From NCBI RefSeq assembly GCF_018448785.1, contig NZ_JAHCLU010000018.1:1-64000 (forward strand): a stretch of DNA of 64,000 nt, in the 5' to 3' direction. Under the pieces are notes generated by a model. It was not told the DNA's origin. It saw only the letters and a program-made list of their open reading frames with translations, and did no database searches. A program made the position numbers and the translations under genes. Each line of letters opens with the position of its first letter. Position 1 is the first letter of the stretch. This DNA is from Halomonas jincaotanensis. Its GTDB lineage: Bacteria > Pseudomonadota > Gammaproteobacteria > Pseudomonadales > Halomonadaceae. Below, piece after piece: positions 10,051 through 22,686 of this stretch.

Positions 10051-10079
10051 ATTATAACGGACCCAGGGCCCCTTGACAG
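10051..10079 (-). promoter_or_regulatory. Sigma70-type promoter of the ribF operon
   Basis: On the minus strand CTGTCA and a perfect TATAAT are separated by exactly 17 bases. The -10 box ends 33 bases before the ribF start codon, giving a short leader. No other candidate occurs before murJ. Confidence 0.65.
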
Positions 10080-10131
10080 CCGACGCGGCGTGGTCATTCC
10101 CCGATGGTGGCCTATTCGTCATCCAATCACC

Positions 10132-11733
10132 TCAGCCTTTCATTCGAAAGTGCCGCAGGCGCACCCCGAAGGCCGCCAGCCAGGCGAAATAGACTAGCGC
10201 CCCTCCCACGACCAACGCCGAAAGCCAAGCGACGCGAGGCCCGACCTCCCAGCCGAGCCACGCCTGCCAGCCGGGGGCCAGCCACCACAGCCCCAGGCTC
10301 ATCACCGTGCAGCCACCACCGAGCTGTATGGCATAGCGCCCCCAGCCGGGTTGGAAGACCAGGATGCCCTGCTTTTTCAGCAGCCAGCCCAGCAGGCCGG
10401 CATTCAGGAAGGCGGAAAGTGCCGTGGCCAGCGCCAGCCCGGCATGGGCCAGCGGCCAGATCAGAATCAGGTTGAACACCATGTTGGCGACCATGGCGAT
10501 GATGCCGACCTTGACCGGGGTGGCGGTGTCCTGGCGAGCGAAAAAGCCCGGCGCCAGCACCTTGATCAGCATGAAGGCGACCAGGCCCAGGGCATAGGCA
10601 CGCAGGCTCATGGCGGCCATGGCGATGTCGTGATCGGTCATCGCGCCATAGTGGAACAGGCTGATCAACAATGGCTCGGCCAGCACGGCCAGCGCCAGCG
10701 CCGCCGGCAGGCCCAGCAGCAGCACGGTGCGAATCGCCCAGTCGAGCATGGCGGCGAAGTGCTCGCGTGACTGCTCGGCGTGACACCGGGAGAGCGCGGG
10801 CAGGATCACCGTGGCGATGGCGATGCCGAACACCCCCAGCGGCAGCTCCACGAGACGGTCGGAATAATACAGCCAGGATACGCTGCCCGCGGCCAGCAGT
10901 GAGGCCAGCACCGTATCGAGCAGCAGGTTGATCTGGGAGACCGAGACGCCGAACAATGCCGGCACCATCAAGCGCAGAATGCGTCGCACGCCCGCGTTGG
11001 CGAAATCGGGCCAGGGCCGCGGCAACAGCCCGAGCCGCGCCAGAAACGGCACCTGAAAGGCCAGCTGGGCGACCCCGGCGATCAACACGCCCCAGGCTAG
11101 GCCCATGGCCGGCTCGCTCATCAGTGGCGTCAGCAGTACTGCGGCACCAATCAACGACAGGTTGAGCAGTACGGGCGTGAAGGCCGGCACGGCGAAGCGA
11201 TTCCAGGTATTGAGCGTGCTGCCGGCGAAGGCGGTCAGCGAGATCAGCAGCAGATAGGGAAAGGTCAGCCGCAGCATGTCGGCGGTCATCGCCAGCTTTT
11301 CGGGGTCGCGCCCGAAGCCCGGCGCGAAGGCCCACACCAGCCAGGGCGAGGCGAGCATGGCGAGCGCGGTGATCAGCGCCAGCACCGCTGTCAGGCTGCC
11401 GGCTACCGCATCTAGCAGCTCACGCACCTCACGTTTCGAGCCGCGGGTGGCATATTCCGAGAGCACCGGCACGAAGGCCTGGTTGAAGGCGCCCTCGGCG
11501 AAGAGTCGGCGCAGGAAGTTGGGAATCTTGAAGGCAACGAAGAAGGCATCCGCCCCGTTGCCGGCCCCCAGCAAGGCCGCTATCACGACATCACGGGCGA
11601 GACCCATGACCCGCGAGAGCATGGTCATGGCGCCCACCACCAGCCCCGAGCGCATCAGGCCGCCGCGCTTGAGCGCGACGGCGCGGCCATCATCGACGGG
11701 GTCGGGTTGTGGAGTCACGGGATGATCGGTCAC
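10132..11733 (-). CDS. murJ: Lipid II flippase MurJ (MviN)
   Basis: Polytopic inner-membrane protein of the MOP superfamily that flips lipid II to the periplasm for peptidoglycan synthesis. The family is shown by SRVMGLARDVVIAALLGAG, NFLRRLFAEGAFNQAFVPVL and fourteen or so hydrophobic segments. I chose GTG at 11733 (533 residues) because GGAGAAGGAAGAG precedes it. The longer frame to 11796 lacks support, and an internal ATG at 11655 would also keep the core. It lies between rpsT and ribF, a common gammaproteobacterial order, with a terminator separating it from rpsT. Confidence 0.92.
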   Translation of the reverse strand: MTDHPVTPQPDPVDDGRAVALKRGGLMRSGLVVGAMTMLSRVMGLARDVVIAALLGAGNGADAFFVAFKIPNFLRRLFAEGAFNQAFVPVLSEYATRGSKREVRELLDAVAGSLTAVLALITALAMLASPWLVWAFAPGFGRDPEKLAMTADMLRLTFPYLLLISLTAFAGSTLNTWNRFAVPAFTPVLLNLSLIGAAVLLTPLMSEPAMGLAWGVLIAGVAQLAFQVPFLARLGLLPRPWPDFANAGVRRILRLMVPALFGVSVSQINLLLDTVLASLLAAGSVSWLYYSDRLVELPLGVFGIAIATVILPALSRCHAEQSREHFAAMLDWAIRTVLLLGLPAALALAVLAEPLLISLFHYGAMTDHDIAMAAMSLRAYALGLVAFMLIKVLAPGFFARQDTATPVKVGIIAMVANMVFNLILIWPLAHAGLALATALSAFLNAGLLGWLLKKQGILVFQPGWGRYAIQLGGGCTVMSLGLWWLAPGWQAWLGWEVGPRVAWLSALVVGGALVYFAWLAAFGVRLRHFRMKG

Positions 11734-11794
11734 GACGCTCTTCCTTCTCCCCAGCCACGACGCCCCGTTCAGGGCCACCATGCTGGTCAGGCAC

Positions 11795-11821
11795 AAAAAA
11801 ACCGGCCTTAGCCGGTCTTTT
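11795..11821 (-). terminator. Rho-independent terminator after rpsT
   Basis: ACCGGC and GCCGGT form a six-pair GC stem around CTTA, flanked by A7 on the plus strand (T7 on the minus strand) and by TCTTTT on the other side. It lies between the rpsT stop and the murJ start and could act in both directions. Confidence 0.8.
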
Positions 11822-11872
11822 GCGAGATGCCCTGAACATTCGGCTCAGGGAAACTCGAGGCGTCCGGCGTGC

Positions 11873-12139
11873 TCAGGCAGCCAGCGCCTTGACCCGCGCA
11901 TTCAGGCGGCTCTTCAACCGCGCCGCCTTACGCTTGGACAGCACGTCCTTGTCGGCCATGCGGTCAATGATCGGCTGAGCCTTCTGGAAAGAGGTCATTG
12001 CCACGGCGTGGTCACCGCCCTCGATGGCCTTGAGCACACGCTTGACGTAAGTACGGACCATGCTGCGCTGGCTCGCCTTCAGGACACGACGGCCTTCTGA
12101 CTGACGGGCGCGCTTGCGCGCTTGCTTGCTATTTGCCAC
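11873..12139 (-). CDS. rpsT: 30S ribosomal protein S20
   Basis: An 88-residue basic protein beginning MANSKQARKRARQSE, with the S20 core RSMVRTYVKRVLKAI and a C-terminal KRKAARLKSRLNARV. The length matches the family. It binds 16S rRNA in the body of the 30S subunit. It is transcribed alone, with a terminator on the downstream side. The 206-base interval between it and proB must hold its promoter, though I could not pick convincing -35/-10 boxes. Confidence 0.97.
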   Translation of the reverse strand: MANSKQARKRARQSEGRRVLKASQRSMVRTYVKRVLKAIEGGDHAVAMTSFQKAQPIIDRMADKDVLSKRKAARLKSRLNARVKALAA

Positions 12140-12345
12140 TGACTGTCTCCTTGGAGAAAGTTGTCGCCGCCGGCATCAGGCGGCTTTTTGATAACGTTTT
12201 GATCCAACAGGGAAATGCAACACTCCCCGTCGGCCTGGCCATCTCGCCGACTGCATGATTCAAGGCAGTCGATTATGGGCCGTGTCTGAGAGGATGGCGC
12301 ATCCTATCACAGCACCCGTGTGCTTGCCATAGCCGGGCGTGTGGC

Positions 12346-13482
12346 CTACAGGATGATCAGATTGTCGCGATGGATCAGCTCCGGGGATTCCATGTAGCCG
12401 AGGATGGCCTCGATACGGTGGCTCGGCTTACCCAGAATCTGCCTCGCATCATCGACCCCGTAATTGACCAGGCCCTTGGCGACACGATGCCCTTGCTCAT
12501 CCACGCAGAGCACCATGTCACCCCTCACGAAGGTGCCCGCCGCCTGCCTGACACCCACCGGCAAGAGACTGGAGCCCTGACGGCGCAGCATTCCCACGGC
12601 ACCATCGTCCAGCGTCAGGGTGCCGCGCACCTGCAGCTGGCCGGCCAGCCAGCGCTTGCGTGCCGCCATCGGCGCCTGCTCGGGCAGCAGCAGCGTACCC
12701 AGCGACTCGCCAGCCGCCAGGCGCGCGAGCACGGCCGACTGATGACCGCTGGCGATGACCGTGACCGCACCGGACCGGGCCGCGAGCTGGGCGGCCCGCA
12801 CCTTGGTGGCCATGCCGCCACGCCCCAGTGACCCGCCTTCGCCGGCCACCGCGGCGAGCGACGGGTCGTCGGCACGGCCTTGCCGGATCAGGCGAGCCTC
12901 TGGATTGACGCGCGGGTCGGCATCGAAGAGGCCCTCCTGATCGGTAAGGATCACCAGCGCGTCGGCCTCCAGCAGGTTGGCGACCAGGGCGCCCAGGGTA
13001 TCGTTGTCGCCGAAGCGGATCTCGTCGGTGACCACGGTGTCGTTCTCGTTGATCACCGGCACGACACGCAGGTCGACCAGGGTGCGTAACGCCGAGCGTG
13101 CGTTGAGGTAGCGCTTGCGGTTGGAGAGATCGTCGTGGGTCAGCAGCACCTGGGCGGTGAGAATACCGTGCCGTGCGAAATGGCCTTCGTAGCATTCGGT
13201 CAGGCTGTTCTGCCCCACCGCGGCGGCGGCCTGCAGCTCGTGCACCGCCGAGGGGCGCCGCTGCCAGCCCAGGCGCACCATGCCGGCAGCCACGGCACCG
13301 GACGAGACCAGCACCACCTCGATACCGCGCCGATGCAACTCGGCAATCTGATCGACCCAGTCGCCGATGGCGACGTCATCGAGCCCACGGCCATCGTTGG
13401 TCAGCAATGCACTGCCGATCTTCACCACCACACGACGCGCCCTCTTGAGCGCATCGCGACCGACCACCTGCTCGCTGCTCAC
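12346..13482 (-). CDS. proB: Glutamate 5-kinase
   Basis: First step of proline synthesis, phosphorylating L-glutamate. The N-terminal amino acid kinase domain contains [23 protein letters not shown] and [18 protein letters not shown]. The C-terminal PUA domain contains [12 protein letters not shown] and [16 protein letters not shown] chose GTG at 13482 (378 residues), which follows AGGGTGAGG; another in-frame GTG lies three codons upstream. It is adjacent to obgE as in Pseudomonas and many other gammaproteobacteria. In a halophile, proline synthesis also serves osmoadaptation, which is general knowledge and not read from the sequence. Confidence 0.93.
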   Translation of the reverse strand: MSSEQVVGRDALKRARRVVVKIGSALLTNDGRGLDDVAIGDWVDQIAELHRRGIEVVLVSSGAVAAGMVRLGWQRRPSAVHELQAAAAVGQNSLTECYEGHFARHGILTAQVLLTHDDLSNRKRYLNARSALRTLVDLRVVPVINENDTVVTDEIRFGDNDTLGALVANLLEADALVILTDQEGLFDADPRVNPEARLIRQGRADDPSLAAVAGEGGSLGRGGMATKVRAAQLAARSGAVTVIASGHQSAVLARLAAGESLGTLLLPEQAPMAARKRWLAGQLQVRGTLTLDDGAVGMLRRQGSSLLPVGVRQAAGTFVRGDMVLCVDEQGHRVAKGLVNYGVDDARQILGKPSHRIEAILGYMESPELIHRDNLIIL

Positions 13483-13552
13483 TATCCTCACCCTCTGCTC
13501 AAGCGTTCGCGAAATTATCGGTCAAAGTCGACAGGCTTCTGGTATGGATTGA

Positions 13553-14740
13553 CTAAGGAGAGTATTCGACCTCGACATCATAATCATCATCGTCGAAGTC
13601 GTCGTCATCGAAATCATCGCGCTTGCGCTTGCGGCCGAGACGCGCCTCGGTGCGCGCCACCGCTTCGTCTTCCATGCGGGCGCGCATTTCGCGAGCACGC
13701 TCGGCGGCTTCCTCGTCCTCGTTCTCCAACCGGCGCTGCTCGGTCAGCCAGCGGTAGGCGGCCTGCACCAGGGCGTCGGTACCCTCGTTTCCGATCGCCG
13801 AGATACGAAACACCGGCCCCTCCCAGCCAAGCCGGGAGACGATGGCGTCGGTGCGCGCCAGGCGCTCGTCCTCGGGCAGCAGATCGAGCTTATTGAGCAC
13901 CAGCCAGCGTGGCAGTTCGGCCAGGGTCGGCGAGAACTCGCCCAACTCGTGGGCGATCGCCTCGGCGGCCTCGACGGGATCGGACTCATCGAAGGGCGCC
14001 ACGTCGACGACATGAAAGAGCAACCGCGTGCGGGTCAGGTGCTTGAGAAAGCGCAACCCCAGGCCGGCGCCATCGGAGGCGCCCTCGATCAGCCCCGGCA
14101 CGTCGGCCATCACGAAGTGCTCGTGCATGCCGAGCTTTACTACCCCCAGGTTGGGCACCAGGGTCGTGAAGGGGTAGTTGGCGACCTTGGGCTTGGCCGC
14201 GGAGACGGAGCGGATCAGCGTCGACTTGCCCGCATTGGGCATGCCCAGCAGGCCCACGTCGGCCATGACCTTCATCTCGAAGCGCAGGTTGCGGCGCTCG
14301 CCCTCGGTACCCGAGGTGGTGCGACGCGGCGCCCGATTGGTGGACGACTTGAAATGGATGTTGCCAAGCCCGCGGCGGCCGCCCTGGGCGACCAGCACTT
14401 CCTGGCCGATCTCGGTGACGTCGGCGATTACCTCGAGGGTGTCCTCGTCGATCACCGTGGTGCCCACCGGCACCTTGACGAGTAGGTCTTCGCCGGCCCT
14501 GCCGCTCATCTGGCGGCCCATGCCGGGCTGGCCGTTCCGGGCCTTGTAGAAGCGCTGGTATTTGAAGTCGATCAAGGTGTTGAGGGCGTCGTCACCGATC
14601 AGGTAGACGCAGCCGCCATGACCGCCATCGCCGCCATCGGGGCCACCCTTGGGCACGTACTTCTCGCGGCGGAAGCTCAGGCAGCCGTTGCCGCCGTTGC
14701 CTGCCTCCACGATGATCGAGGCTTCATCCACGAATTGCAT
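13553..14740 (-). CDS. obgE: Obg-family ribosome-associated GTPase
   Basis: A 395-residue GTPase needed for late 50S assembly. The glycine-rich Obg domain is at the N-terminus ([19 protein letters not shown]), followed by the G domain with P-loop PNAGKST near residue 168, DVPGLIEGA and NKLD. The C-terminal tail is unusually acidic, with repeated DDD blocks, as often seen in halophile Obg proteins. It lies downstream of rplU and rpmA, the conserved arrangement, separated from rpmA by a GC hairpin. Confidence 0.95.
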   Translation of the reverse strand: MQFVDEASIIVEAGNGGNGCLSFRREKYVPKGGPDGGDGGHGGCVYLIGDDALNTLIDFKYQRFYKARNGQPGMGRQMSGRAGEDLLVKVPVGTTVIDEDTLEVIADVTEIGQEVLVAQGGRRGLGNIHFKSSTNRAPRRTTSGTEGERRNLRFEMKVMADVGLLGMPNAGKSTLIRSVSAAKPKVANYPFTTLVPNLGVVKLGMHEHFVMADVPGLIEGASDGAGLGLRFLKHLTRTRLLFHVVDVAPFDESDPVEAAEAIAHELGEFSPTLAELPRWLVLNKLDLLPEDERLARTDAIVSRLGWEGPVFRISAIGNEGTDALVQAAYRWLTEQRRLENEDEEAAERAREMRARMEDEAVARTEARLGRKRKRDDFDDDDFDDDDYDVEVEYSP

Positions 14741-14784
14741 CTGTCACTCTCCCGACGGCCATTTCCACCGTCATGATACAAGAA

Positions 14785-14804
14785 GGCCCCGCCGTGGCGG
14801 GGCC
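14785..14804 (-). terminator. GC-rich hairpin between rpmA and obgE
   Basis: GGCCCCGCC and GGCGGGGCC form a nine-pair perfect stem with a two-base loop. On the minus strand it is followed by TTCTTG, a weak U-tract, so it may attenuate rather than fully stop transcription from rplU-rpmA into obgE. Confidence 0.55.
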
Positions 14805-14827
14805 CTCCTGGACAAGCTCGGGCGGTC

Positions 14828-15085
14828 TCAGGCAGAGACGACGCTGACGAACTTGCGATTCTTCGGACCCTTGGTCTCGAACTTGATCACGCCTTCGTTC
14901 AGCGCGAACAAGGTGTGGTCGCGGCCGAGGCCAACGCCGGTGCCGGGGTGGAACTTGGTGCCACGCTGGCGCACGATTATATTGCCCGGCACGGCTGCCT
15001 GGCCACCAAAGAGCTTGACGCCAAGGCGTTTGGATTCGGAATCGCGACCGTTACGGGTAGAGCCCGCTGCCTTCTTGTGAGCCAT
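14828..15085 (-). CDS. rpmA: 50S ribosomal protein L27
   Basis: An 85-residue protein beginning [22 protein letters not shown], the invariant L27 start, followed by [15 protein letters not shown]. Its N-terminal tail reaches toward the peptidyl transferase centre. The N-terminus is of the uncleaved proteobacterial type. It is co-transcribed 62 bases after rplU. Confidence 0.97.
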   Translation of the reverse strand: MAHKKAAGSTRNGRDSESKRLGVKLFGGQAAVPGNIIVRQRGTKFHPGTGVGLGRDHTLFALNEGVIKFETKGPKNRKFVSVVSA

Positions 15086-15147
15086 TGCTAAGTCCTCGCT
15101 CGTTCAGGGGAACTGTCTCTTTGTCACTGACGCCAGCGGCGCAGCGC

Positions 15148-15459
15148 TTACGCAGAGATCCCGGTGATCTTGACTTCAGTGAACCACTGACGGTGGCCCT
15201 GACGCTTCATGTGGTGCTTGCGGCGACGAAACTTGATGATGGTCACCTTGTCGCCACGGCCATGGGAGACGACGTCAGCCGCCACCTTGGCACCGTCGAC
15301 CAGCGGCGCGCCGATCTTGATGTCGTCGTCGTTACCGACCAGCAATACCTGGTCGAACTCGACGCTTTCACCGGTCGGGATTTCCAGCTTCTCGAGCTTG
15401 AGCGTCTGGCCTTCCTGAACGCGGTACTGCTTGCCACCGCTCTTGATAATTGCGTACAT
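15148..15459 (-). CDS. rplU: 50S ribosomal protein L21
   Basis: A 103-residue protein beginning [18 protein letters not shown], with the C-terminal signature [16 protein letters not shown]. It binds 23S rRNA. First gene of rplU-rpmA, with a near-consensus promoter about 100 bases upstream. Confidence 0.97.
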   Translation of the reverse strand: MYAIIKSGGKQYRVQEGQTLKLEKLEIPTGESVEFDQVLLVGNDDDIKIGAPLVDGAKVAADVVSHGRGDKVTIIKFRRRKHHMKRQGHRQWFTEVKITGISA

Positions 15460-15561
15460 CGGTCTCTCCAGAACTCATCGAGATTGGCTCTTCATCGGCC
15501 TGCTGCGAGTGGCGCCCCTTTCGGCAACCATCTGACAGGGAGCGTGATGAGTGGGTCGCGG

Positions 15562-15590
15562 ATTATAACCGCCGCCGCGCGCGCCTTCAA
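15562..15590 (-). promoter_or_regulatory. Strong sigma70 promoter of rplU-rpmA
   Basis: On the minus strand TTGAAG and TATAAT are separated by exactly 17 GC-rich bases. It lies 103 bases before the rplU start and immediately after the nrdF stop, so nrdF read-through and this promoter are adjacent. Confidence 0.75.
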
Positions 15591-15617
15591 CCTCAAAAGG
15601 CCAGGATGACTACGCGC

Positions 15618-18788
<3,171 letters not shown>

Positions 18789-18810
<22 letters not shown>

Positions 18811-19232
18811 TTAGTCACTCCCTGATAAACAGTGGCCACGTCGTCGGGCGTACCGAAGAGCTCGAATCGGTGCAGCAACGGCACGTGGCATTTCTCGGCG
18901 ATGATTCGGCCTGCAAGGCAATAGCCTGCACCGAAGTTGGTATTGCCAGCGGCGATGACCCCTCGCAACCGCTGACGATTTTGCTTGTCGTTGAGAAAGC
19001 GAATGACCGGGCCGGGCACTGCGCCTTTCACGCCACCGCCACCATAGGTCGGCGTGACCAGCACAAATGGGCTGTCGACCACCAGGCCGGACGCATCGCG
19101 GCTCAACGGGATCCGGCTGGCCGGCAACCCCAGCGCCTGCATGAAACGATGGGTATTGCCGGAACGGGTCGAGAAGTAGACCAGCCCGACACCCGCGCTA
19201 CCGGGTGTGGGCAATGTCGCCGCTTGACTCAT
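18789..19232 (-). CDS. nrdI: Flavodoxin-like protein NrdI
   Basis: A 147-residue FMN protein that supplies the oxidant for NrdF cofactor assembly. [17 protein letters not shown] is the flavin phosphate loop, followed by [12 protein letters not shown] and [14 protein letters not shown], all diagnostic of NrdI. It overlaps nrdH by four bases and nrdE by 22, so the operon is translationally coupled. Confidence 0.93.
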
Positions 19233-19450
19233 CCCAGCGCTCGGATACGATCCGGCCGGAATCCCGACCAGTGATCCTCTCCTGCCACTACCACCGGCAG
19301 CTGGCGATAGCCGAGGCGCTCGACAAACTCGCGGGCCACCGCATCAGCAGCGACATCGACAACCGTATAGTCGAGGCCCTGCTTTTCCAGCGCGCGGTAG
19401 GTCGCCGTGCACTGCACACAGGCGGGCTTGCTGTAGATTTCGATGGGCAT
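19229..19450 (-). CDS. nrdH: Glutaredoxin-like electron donor NrdH
   Basis: A 73-residue thioredoxin-fold protein with the CVQC active site at residues 12-15 and RQLPVVV followed by WSGFRPDRI, the NrdH signature. It reduces NrdE using thioredoxin reductase. First gene of nrdHIEF. The 300-base interval upstream toward ispB contains two NrdR-box-like sites. Confidence 0.93.
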   Translation of the reverse strand: MPIEIYSKPACVQCTATYRALEKQGLDYTVVDVAADAVAREFVERLGYRQLPVVVAGEDHWSGFRPDRIRALG

Positions 19451-19534
19451 GATTGATCCTCGCTCGGGGGCTGTAGAGAAGCGCTTTCCGGGGTGGCATG
19501 GCGCATCTGGCCAATCACGTCACTTCTCGTCTTG

Positions 19535-19581
19535 AATCTATATCTGGTAGGTTATCCAAGAATTACATCAATATCTAGTAT
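19535..19581 (-). promoter_or_regulatory. Tandem NrdR-box-like operators upstream of nrdHIEF
   Basis: Two sites with cores CTATATCTGGT (19538-19548) and CAATATCTAGT (19569-19579) fit the NrdR box pattern acaCwAtATaTwGtgt at about 11 and 12 of 16 positions. Their equivalent bases are 31 apart, three helical turns, the spacing known for NrdR operator pairs. NrdR is the nucleotide-sensing repressor of ribonucleotide reductase genes. The match is by eye; binding is inferred. Confidence 0.65.
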
Positions 19582-19751
19582 TTAAATAGCGTTGACTTGC
19601 TTACTCCCAACAACGGCGACTGAGTGTCACATGAGGCTGAAACACGCCATGAAACGCCCCCTTCCGCCACCTTGCCTTGACGCCCACATGGGCGCCCCAT
19701 AGCATGACCGGCAATTCATGGCCTTCCTTATTCCCAGTCGATATCGCCTCC

Positions 19752-20747
19752 ATGCCCGCCAATGCTCCGCCGAAAGCCACTACGTCCCTGCCTATCCATG
19801 CGGTAGTTGCCGAGGACTTCGATGCCGTCAATCGGACCATTGCCGATCGACTCGCATCACGAATCCCACTCGTCGAAACCATCGGCCACTACATCATCGC
19901 CGGGGGCGGCAAGCGGTTGCGCCCGCTGTTGGTACTTCTGGCCGCGCGCGCGCTGGGTTACGAGGGCGACCGCCACATCACCCTGGCTACGCTGATCGAG
20001 TTCATGCACACCTCGACCCTGCTGCACGACGATGTGGTCGACGAATCGCATATGCGCCGGGGCAAATCCACCGCCAATGACGCCTGGGGCAATGCGCCCT
20101 CGGTGCTGGTAGGAGATTTCCTGTATTCGCGTTCGTTTCAGATGATGGTCGACATCGGCTCGATGCGGATCATGGAAGTGCTCTCCACCGCCACCTGCAC
20201 CATCGCCGAGGGCGAAGTGCAGCAGCTGACCAATGTCGGTAATGCCGAGATCGGCGAAGCCGATTACTTCCAGACCATTCAGGGCAAGACCGCCATGCTC
20301 TTCGAGGCGGCATCACACAGCGGCGCTATCCTCGCGGAAGCCAGCCCGACACAGGAATCCGCCTTGCAATGCTACGGGCGTTACCTGGGCCTGGCGTTCC
20401 AGTTGATCGATGATCTGCTCGACTACGAGGGCGATGCCAACGCCATGGGCAAGAACGTCGGCGATGATCTCGCCGAGGGAAAACCGACCCTGCCGCTGAT
20501 CCATGCCATCGCCACCGGCACCCCCGACCAGGCAGAACTTGTGCGTCAGGCGATTCGCCAAGGCGGCCTCGATCGTCTTGATGACGTTCTGGCGATCGTC
20601 CACGCGACCGGCGCTCTGGACTACACGCGCGCCAAGGCCGAGGAAATGTCCGGCAAGGCGCTGAGCCAGCTCGACGCCCTGCCCCCCAGCCCTTACCGCG
20701 ACAGCATGGCCGAACTCACCCGCATGGCAGTCGATCGCGAAGCCTGA
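19752..20747 (+). CDS. ispB: Octaprenyl/polyprenyl diphosphate synthase
   Basis: A 331-residue trans-prenyltransferase that makes the quinone side chain. The two Asp-rich motifs are LLHDDVVDES and LIDDLLDYEGD, with GGGKRLRPLL near the N-terminus. I chose ATG at 19752 because the family starts near here and an upstream frame to 19677 adds unconserved residues. It is divergent from nrdHIEF; in most gammaproteobacteria it is directly divergent from rplU. tRNA-Pro follows 76 bases downstream. Confidence 0.93.
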   Translation: MPANAPPKATTSLPIHAVVAEDFDAVNRTIADRLASRIPLVETIGHYIIAGGGKRLRPLLVLLAARALGYEGDRHITLATLIEFMHTSTLLHDDVVDESHMRRGKSTANDAWGNAPSVLVGDFLYSRSFQMMVDIGSMRIMEVLSTATCTIAEGEVQQLTNVGNAEIGEADYFQTIQGKTAMLFEAASHSGAILAEASPTQESALQCYGRYLGLAFQLIDDLLDYEGDANAMGKNVGDDLAEGKPTLPLIHAIATGTPDQAELVRQAIRQGGLDRLDDVLAIVHATGALDYTRAKAEEMSGKALSQLDALPPSPYRDSMAELTRMAVDREA

Positions 20748-20764
20748 GCCGCTCGGCGAAAGGC

Positions 20765-20792
20765 TTGCAAAGCCGGTCACGCCGGGTATAAT
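20765..20792 (+). promoter_or_regulatory. Promoter of tRNA-Pro
   Basis: TTGCAA and a perfect TATAAT are separated by 16 bases, ending 31 bases before the tRNA 5' end. The interval includes a GC-rich stretch of the kind seen in stable-RNA promoters. Confidence 0.7.
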
Positions 20793-20823
20793 TCAGCCCC
20801 GTTGAGGCGCCAGCCCAACGCGT

Positions 20824-20900
20824 CGGAGTATAGCTCAGCTTGGTAGAGCGCTGCCTTCGGGAGGCAGAGGTCGTAGGTTCGAATCCTGCTACTCCGACCA
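20824..20900 (+). tRNA. tRNA-Pro, anticodon CGG
   Basis: A 77-base cloverleaf. The acceptor stem CGGAGTA pairs with TACTCCG and the gene ends in encoded CCA. The anticodon arm CTGCC-TTCGGGA-GGCAG gives CGG, and the T arm contains GGTTCGAATCC. It reads CCG codons. Its 3' end serves as the left boundary of the accessory region, a frequent role for tRNA genes as integrase target sites. Confidence 0.96.
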
Positions 20901-20902
20901 GA
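20891..20902 (+). repeat. Left attachment-site copy (tRNA-Pro 3' end)
   Basis: ACTCCGACCAGA spans the tRNA 3' end plus two bases and recurs exactly at 43637-43648. After each copy the sequence stays similar for about 35 bases and leads into an equivalently placed hairpin. I take it as attL of a genomic island. Confidence 0.65.
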
Positions 20903-20912
20903 AAACACTGAA

Positions 20913-20950
20913 AAAACGGTCACTTAGCTCATCGCAGCGGTGGCCGTTTT
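20913..20950 (+). terminator. Terminator downstream of tRNA-Pro
   Basis: AAAACGGTCAC pairs with GTGGCCGTTTT (one G-T pair) around a 16-base loop, ending in TTTT. A sister hairpin with the same geometry lies at 43659-43696. The following 360 bases to the small terminase gene hold no gene I can support. Confidence 0.65.
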
Positions 20951-21313
20951 GCGTTGTCCGGATTCTAGGTTCCAAATAGGTTCCACGCGTCGAGAACAGG
21001 CAGAAACGTTAGGCTACCCGCTCTCCCCTATCCAGGAGTCGAGCCAACCAGCGCTCGTGGCCTGTTACCGCCTAGAGACCTGCTCGAGTGGAATGCGAAA
21101 AACCCACTTATAGGTCGCTGACACAACTGACAGAACCCAGTCTCGATGGTGAATGGAGCAGTTCCACCATCGTCACAGCTTCAAGGACCAGCGCTTCCTG
21201 GCTCGGGGCTGAAACTTCATCTGTTCCCGGGCATCGAGGCCAATCGCTGGAGAAGATCATGTAGCCTAATGGTGACGAACTTCGGTTAGCGATCATGCAC
21301 CCAGGGAGGGGCG

Positions 21314-21844
21314 TCAGCTCAGTAGCTCCAGGGCCTCTTCATGGCTGAGCGATAGGTTGCCGGACAGCTCACGCTGCTCCTTCCATGCTTGGACAGAGAC
21401 GTGCCGCCCGATCATCTCCAGGTTCTTCAGTTTATCGGGCCACTTGATCTTCTTGAGGAGGCCAACGACCTGACGCTCATCGCCAGAGCCTTCTGCCAAT
21501 TCGGTTATATCAAAGCTAGTAATATAGGTCCGCCAGATCCTCGGCCACTTCCGCAGCGGCTTAACGCTACCGTCATCGTTGAGGATGTCAGCTACATCCA
21601 TTGCATCAATTTCAGCCAGGCGCTGTAGCACGCGATCAGCGTCCATCTGAACCCGCTGACTACGCTCCACCTTGTACTGATCTATCAGTTGGCGAACCTG
21701 AGGTTTCTTGAGGAGATCAGCCCCGGTGCGATATGCCGTCTTGGGACTGTATCCGGCACGGATAGCGGCTTGGGTGGCATTTAGGTCAAGGATGTACTCC
21801 TCGACAAAACGGGACTGCTTCGGCGGGAGTGATTCATTGGGCAT
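21314..21844 (-). CDS. Phage terminase small subunit (Terminase_2 family)
   Basis: A 176-residue DNA-packaging protein. The N-terminal LPPKQSRFVEEYILDLNATQAAIRAGYS and the following AYRTGADLLKKPQVR are the classic terS DNA-binding region. The start at 21844 is preceded by GAGAGGAT; an ORF to 21886 adds 14 unconserved residues. No large terminase, portal or capsid gene is next to it, so it is a stranded prophage gene at the left edge of the island. The frame is intact. Confidence 0.8.
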   Translation of the reverse strand: MPNESLPPKQSRFVEEYILDLNATQAAIRAGYSPKTAYRTGADLLKKPQVRQLIDQYKVERSQRVQMDADRVLQRLAEIDAMDVADILNDDGSVKPLRKWPRIWRTYITSFDITELAEGSGDERQVVGLLKKIKWPDKLKNLEMIGRHVSVQAWKEQRELSGNLSLSHEEALELLS

Positions 21845-22030
21845 AAGGCGATCCTCTCGGATGGCATTTCTTCGATTATAATTCAATCAGCTAGCATTAT
21901 GACAATGGGTCCTCTGTGATATGGCGCCGGTATCGCGGGTCGAACTGACCTGAAACGCAGATTCGGTGAGCCTACTTCACACAGCCATCTAATGTAGGCT
22001 CTAGCCGGAATCTTCTCCCGCCTATCGGGA

Positions 22031-22282
22031 TCAGCTCGAAACGAGGGGCCTACCTCTTGGCCAGTCGATGTTGAAATATCGCTCCAGCCAGCGCCGAATC
22101 CTGGGCGATCCGCTGTCGCAGAATTCGGTGCACTGGCTCCAGAAGCCGGGCGTAAGCCGGATGGTTTCCCATGGGCCTTCCATCTCCACCTCGACAGTCA
22201 ACCAGCCCCGGCATAAGCGCTTGAAGTGCAGCAGACGTCTTGAGGGCGACACCGAGTGCGGCGCGGTCATGGCCAGCTTCAA
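22031..22282 (-). CDS. Small hypothetical protein, possibly a fragment
   Basis: An open frame of about 83 residues, rich in Trp and Arg, containing GWLTVEVEMEGPWETIRLTPGFW and WLERYFNIDWPRGRP-like segments, written here as two short motifs. The composition looks like a real globular protein, but I do not recognise a family. The apparent start codon is TTG, with ATG a few codons in, and no clear ribosome binding site, so it may be a remnant. The 400 bases on to tctC contain no gene I can support. Confidence 0.35.
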   Translation of the reverse strand: MKLAMTAPHSVSPSRRLLHFKRLCRGWLTVEVEMEGPWETIRLTPGFWSQCTEFCDSGSPRIRRWLERYFNIDWPRGRPLVSS

Positions 22283-22686
22283 TTCGCGGTGCTGGCGGTC
22301 GATGCCGACCTGGACGAAGGACGCACCTCACTTCCCCTCGGGGTGCTTATTTTTCATCCAGCCCGGCACGACGGACGACAGCGCCTCGGAATAGGTTGTG
22401 GGCAGCAACGCACCTGCCGGCGTTAGCCGGGGGCCGTCGGCCGGTGAGGAATGCCAGAGAAGGATGGTCAAGCGGAGAAAGTGGCGTTCGGCGGCACGGT
22501 CAGGCAGGGCGGTATTTCAGAAAGATGTGACTCCGATGTTGCGCGCCTGGAGCCGAATTTAGACTGGATCCCATGGTTTCCAACGCGCTGCGGTGCAGTC
22601 CATCACCCAGGAAAAACCGCTGGACATGAGTAAAGAGGGCACCTACTTTAATTATGTATTCATAAGCTCCCGAGAGGTTGTTAGAC

